From: Clostridiales bacterium
Lineage (GTDB): Bacteria; Bacillota; Clostridia; Oscillospirales; Acutalibacteraceae
DNA: 6,456 nt
Assembly (NCBI GenBank): GCA_019415925.1
Contig: DXYG01000105.1
Location: forward strand, 1-6,456
Direction: 5' to 3'
This document shows positions 6,202 through 6,456 of the stretch, one piece after another; the first letter of the stretch is position 1; each line of letters opens with the position of its first letter. A program made the position numbers and the translations under genes. Under the pieces are notes generated by a model, which was given only the letters and a program-made list of their open reading frames with translations, was not told the origin of the DNA and made no database searches.

Positions 6202-6282
6202 TTCGAATCCCGCCTAATTCTAAAAAATAGAACCACCCAAAAGGGTGGTTCTATTTTTTTGGCTGGGCCGGCGGGATTCGAA
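6202..6282. repeat. 13-bp inverted repeat: tRNA-Gln T-arm and a copy beyond its terminator
   Basis: TTCGAATCCCGCC at 6202-6214 on the plus strand is identical to the minus-strand tRNA-Gln T-loop and 3' T-stem at 6270-6282. The copies are inverted and flank the tRNA-Gln terminator. In a leftward transcript, the downstream copy would be complementary to the tRNA's own T-arm. Confidence 0.7.
6222..6259 (-). terminator. Strong terminator of tRNA-Gln
   Basis: Bases 6222-6238 (six A, then TAGAACCACCC) pair perfectly with 6243-6259 around an AAAA loop, giving a 17-bp stem that ends in a run of six T on the minus strand. The stem starts at the first base after the tRNA-Gln CCA. A run of T at 6254-6260 means it could also stop plus-strand transcription. 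Confidence 0.92.
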
Positions 6283-6334
6283 CCCACGGGTGACGGAGTC
6301 AAAGTCCGTTGCCTTACCGCTTGGCGACGGCCCA
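6260..6334 (-). tRNA. tRNA-Gln (anticodon TTG)
   Basis: Complete 75-nt tRNA including an encoded CCA (6260-6262) and discriminator G. The acceptor arms TGGGCCG (6334-6328) and CGGCCCA (6270-6264) pair fully. The anticodon stem ACGGA/TCCGT encloses loop CTTTGAC, so the anticodon is TTG and it reads CAA and, by wobble, CAG codons for glutamine. The T-arm is GTGGG-TTCGAAT-CCCGC. It belongs to a leftward tRNA cluster after tRNA-Lys, with a 50-nt spacer that holds a terminator. TATAAA at 6341-6346 on the minus strand could be a -10 box, but no clear -35 is seen. Confidence 0.97.
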
Positions 6335-6353
6335 AAATGTTATTTATAGAATT

Positions 6354-6384
6354 AAAGCCGCCAAAGGAACTCTTTAGCGGCTTT
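6354..6384 (-). terminator. Hairpin directly after tRNA-Lys, probable terminator
   Basis: AAAGCCGC (6354-6361) pairs with GCGGCTTT (6377-6384). After a single C-A mismatch the helix continues as AAAG/CTTT around a GAACT loop. It starts at the base after the tRNA-Lys CCA and ends in TTTAATTCT on the minus strand, a weaker T-tract than that of the tRNA-Gln terminator. It may therefore act as a partial terminator or an RNA-processing signal between the two tRNAs. Confidence 0.65.
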
Positions 6385-6456
6385 TGGTGACCCATCGGAG
6401 ATTCGAACTCCGGACACCTTGATTAAAAGTCAAGTGCTCTGCCAACTGAGCTAATG
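6385..6456 (-). tRNA. tRNA-Lys (anticodon TTT), 5' end cut by the window edge
   Basis: The minus strand shows 72 nt of a tRNA: a D-arm with AGCTCAGTTGGCAGAGC, anticodon stem CTTGA/TCAAG around CTTTTAA (anticodon TTT), T-arm CGGAG-TTCGAAT-CTCCG, a 3' acceptor strand ATGGGTC, discriminator A and an encoded CCA (6387-6385). Only the last three bases of the 5' acceptor strand (CAT) are inside the window. By pairing, the missing four should be GACC, giving a normal 76-nt molecule. It reads AAA and AAG. Confidence 0.95.

Larger units (their letters stand above)
5986..6221. other. Non-coding, structured region between the ClC gene and tRNA-Gln
   Basis: No protein gene is supported here. A small + strand frame at 6039-6230 lacks a usable ribosome binding site and runs through hairpins. 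The stretch holds a strong minus-strand terminator (6027-6072), a small dyad GTTTA-TGG-TAAAC at 6120-6132, a 10-bp hairpin at 6168-6190 and a 13-nt inverted copy of tRNA-Gln sequence (6202-6214). On the minus strand TATGAT at 6148-6153 could serve as a -10 box, but no good -35 accompanies it. A minus-strand small RNA ending at 6027, or a tRNA-linked repeat element, would explain the layout; neither can be identified with a known family from sequence alone. Confidence 0.45.

Noticed and set aside
6039..6230. Plus-strand open frame of 63 codons
   Set aside because: No ribosome binding site, it starts inside the minus-strand terminator hairpin and crosses two further hairpins; no domain is recognisable.
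6165..6395. Minus-strand open frame of 76 codons
   Set aside because: It runs straight through tRNA-Gln, its terminator and the Lys/Gln spacer hairpin; the translation is an artefact of structured RNA genes.
1..6456. Mobile element, integrase, phage or defence system
   Set aside because: No transposase, integrase, toxin-antitoxin or defence-type protein is encoded; the tRNA-adjacent 13-mer alone is too weak to call an attachment site.

Overview
The window looks like chromosomal DNA from a low-GC, gut- or rumen-type Clostridium-class Firmicute close to Ruminococcus / Oscillospiraceae. The evidence is two secreted proteins carrying type I dockerins, one of them with tandem carbohydrate-binding-like modules of the type seen in Ruminococcus/Eubacterium amylases, together with BspA-type leucine-rich repeats, AT-rich sigma-A promoters and GGAGG-type ribosome binding sites. 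Genus-level assignment is inference.

Left part (1-3195): an AT-rich leader with a dyad and a probable promoter precedes a 964-residue secreted protein at 141-3035. Its order is signal peptide, BspA-like LRR, internal type I dockerin, SGNH/GDSL esterase domain with a complete set of catalytic motifs, and five Big_2-type Ig-like repeats. A 13-bp perfect terminator follows. The next gene (3196-4503, minus strand) converges on it and has its own terminator. It encodes a 435-residue secreted protein with three putative starch-binding-like beta-sandwich modules and a C-terminal dockerin, but no catalytic domain. Both dockerin proteins would be expected to dock onto cohesins of a cell-surface cellulosome or amylosome-like complex. 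No cohesin or scaffoldin is in the window.

Middle (4504-5951): a divergent intergenic region holds a good sigma-A promoter for the minus-strand dockerin gene and a second promoter for a ClC-family anion transporter. The transporter most likely starts at a TTG at 4737 (404 residues). It keeps the ClC fold motifs but lacks the glutamates and the tyrosine that define classic Cl-/H+ exchange, which is the most notable protein-level observation here.

Right part (5952-6456): no convincing protein gene. Reading from the right edge on the minus strand there is a tRNA-Lys(TTT), cut by the window edge, a hairpin terminator starting at the base after its CCA, a complete tRNA-Gln(TTG), and another hairpin terminator starting at the base after its CCA. 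Beyond these is about 190 bases of structured non-coding DNA with a strong minus-strand terminator (6027-6072), a 10-bp hairpin (6168-6190), and a 13-nt segment complementary to the T-arm of the tRNA-Gln transcript. This stretch is the best candidate for an undescribed element, either a small RNA or a tRNA-associated repeat.
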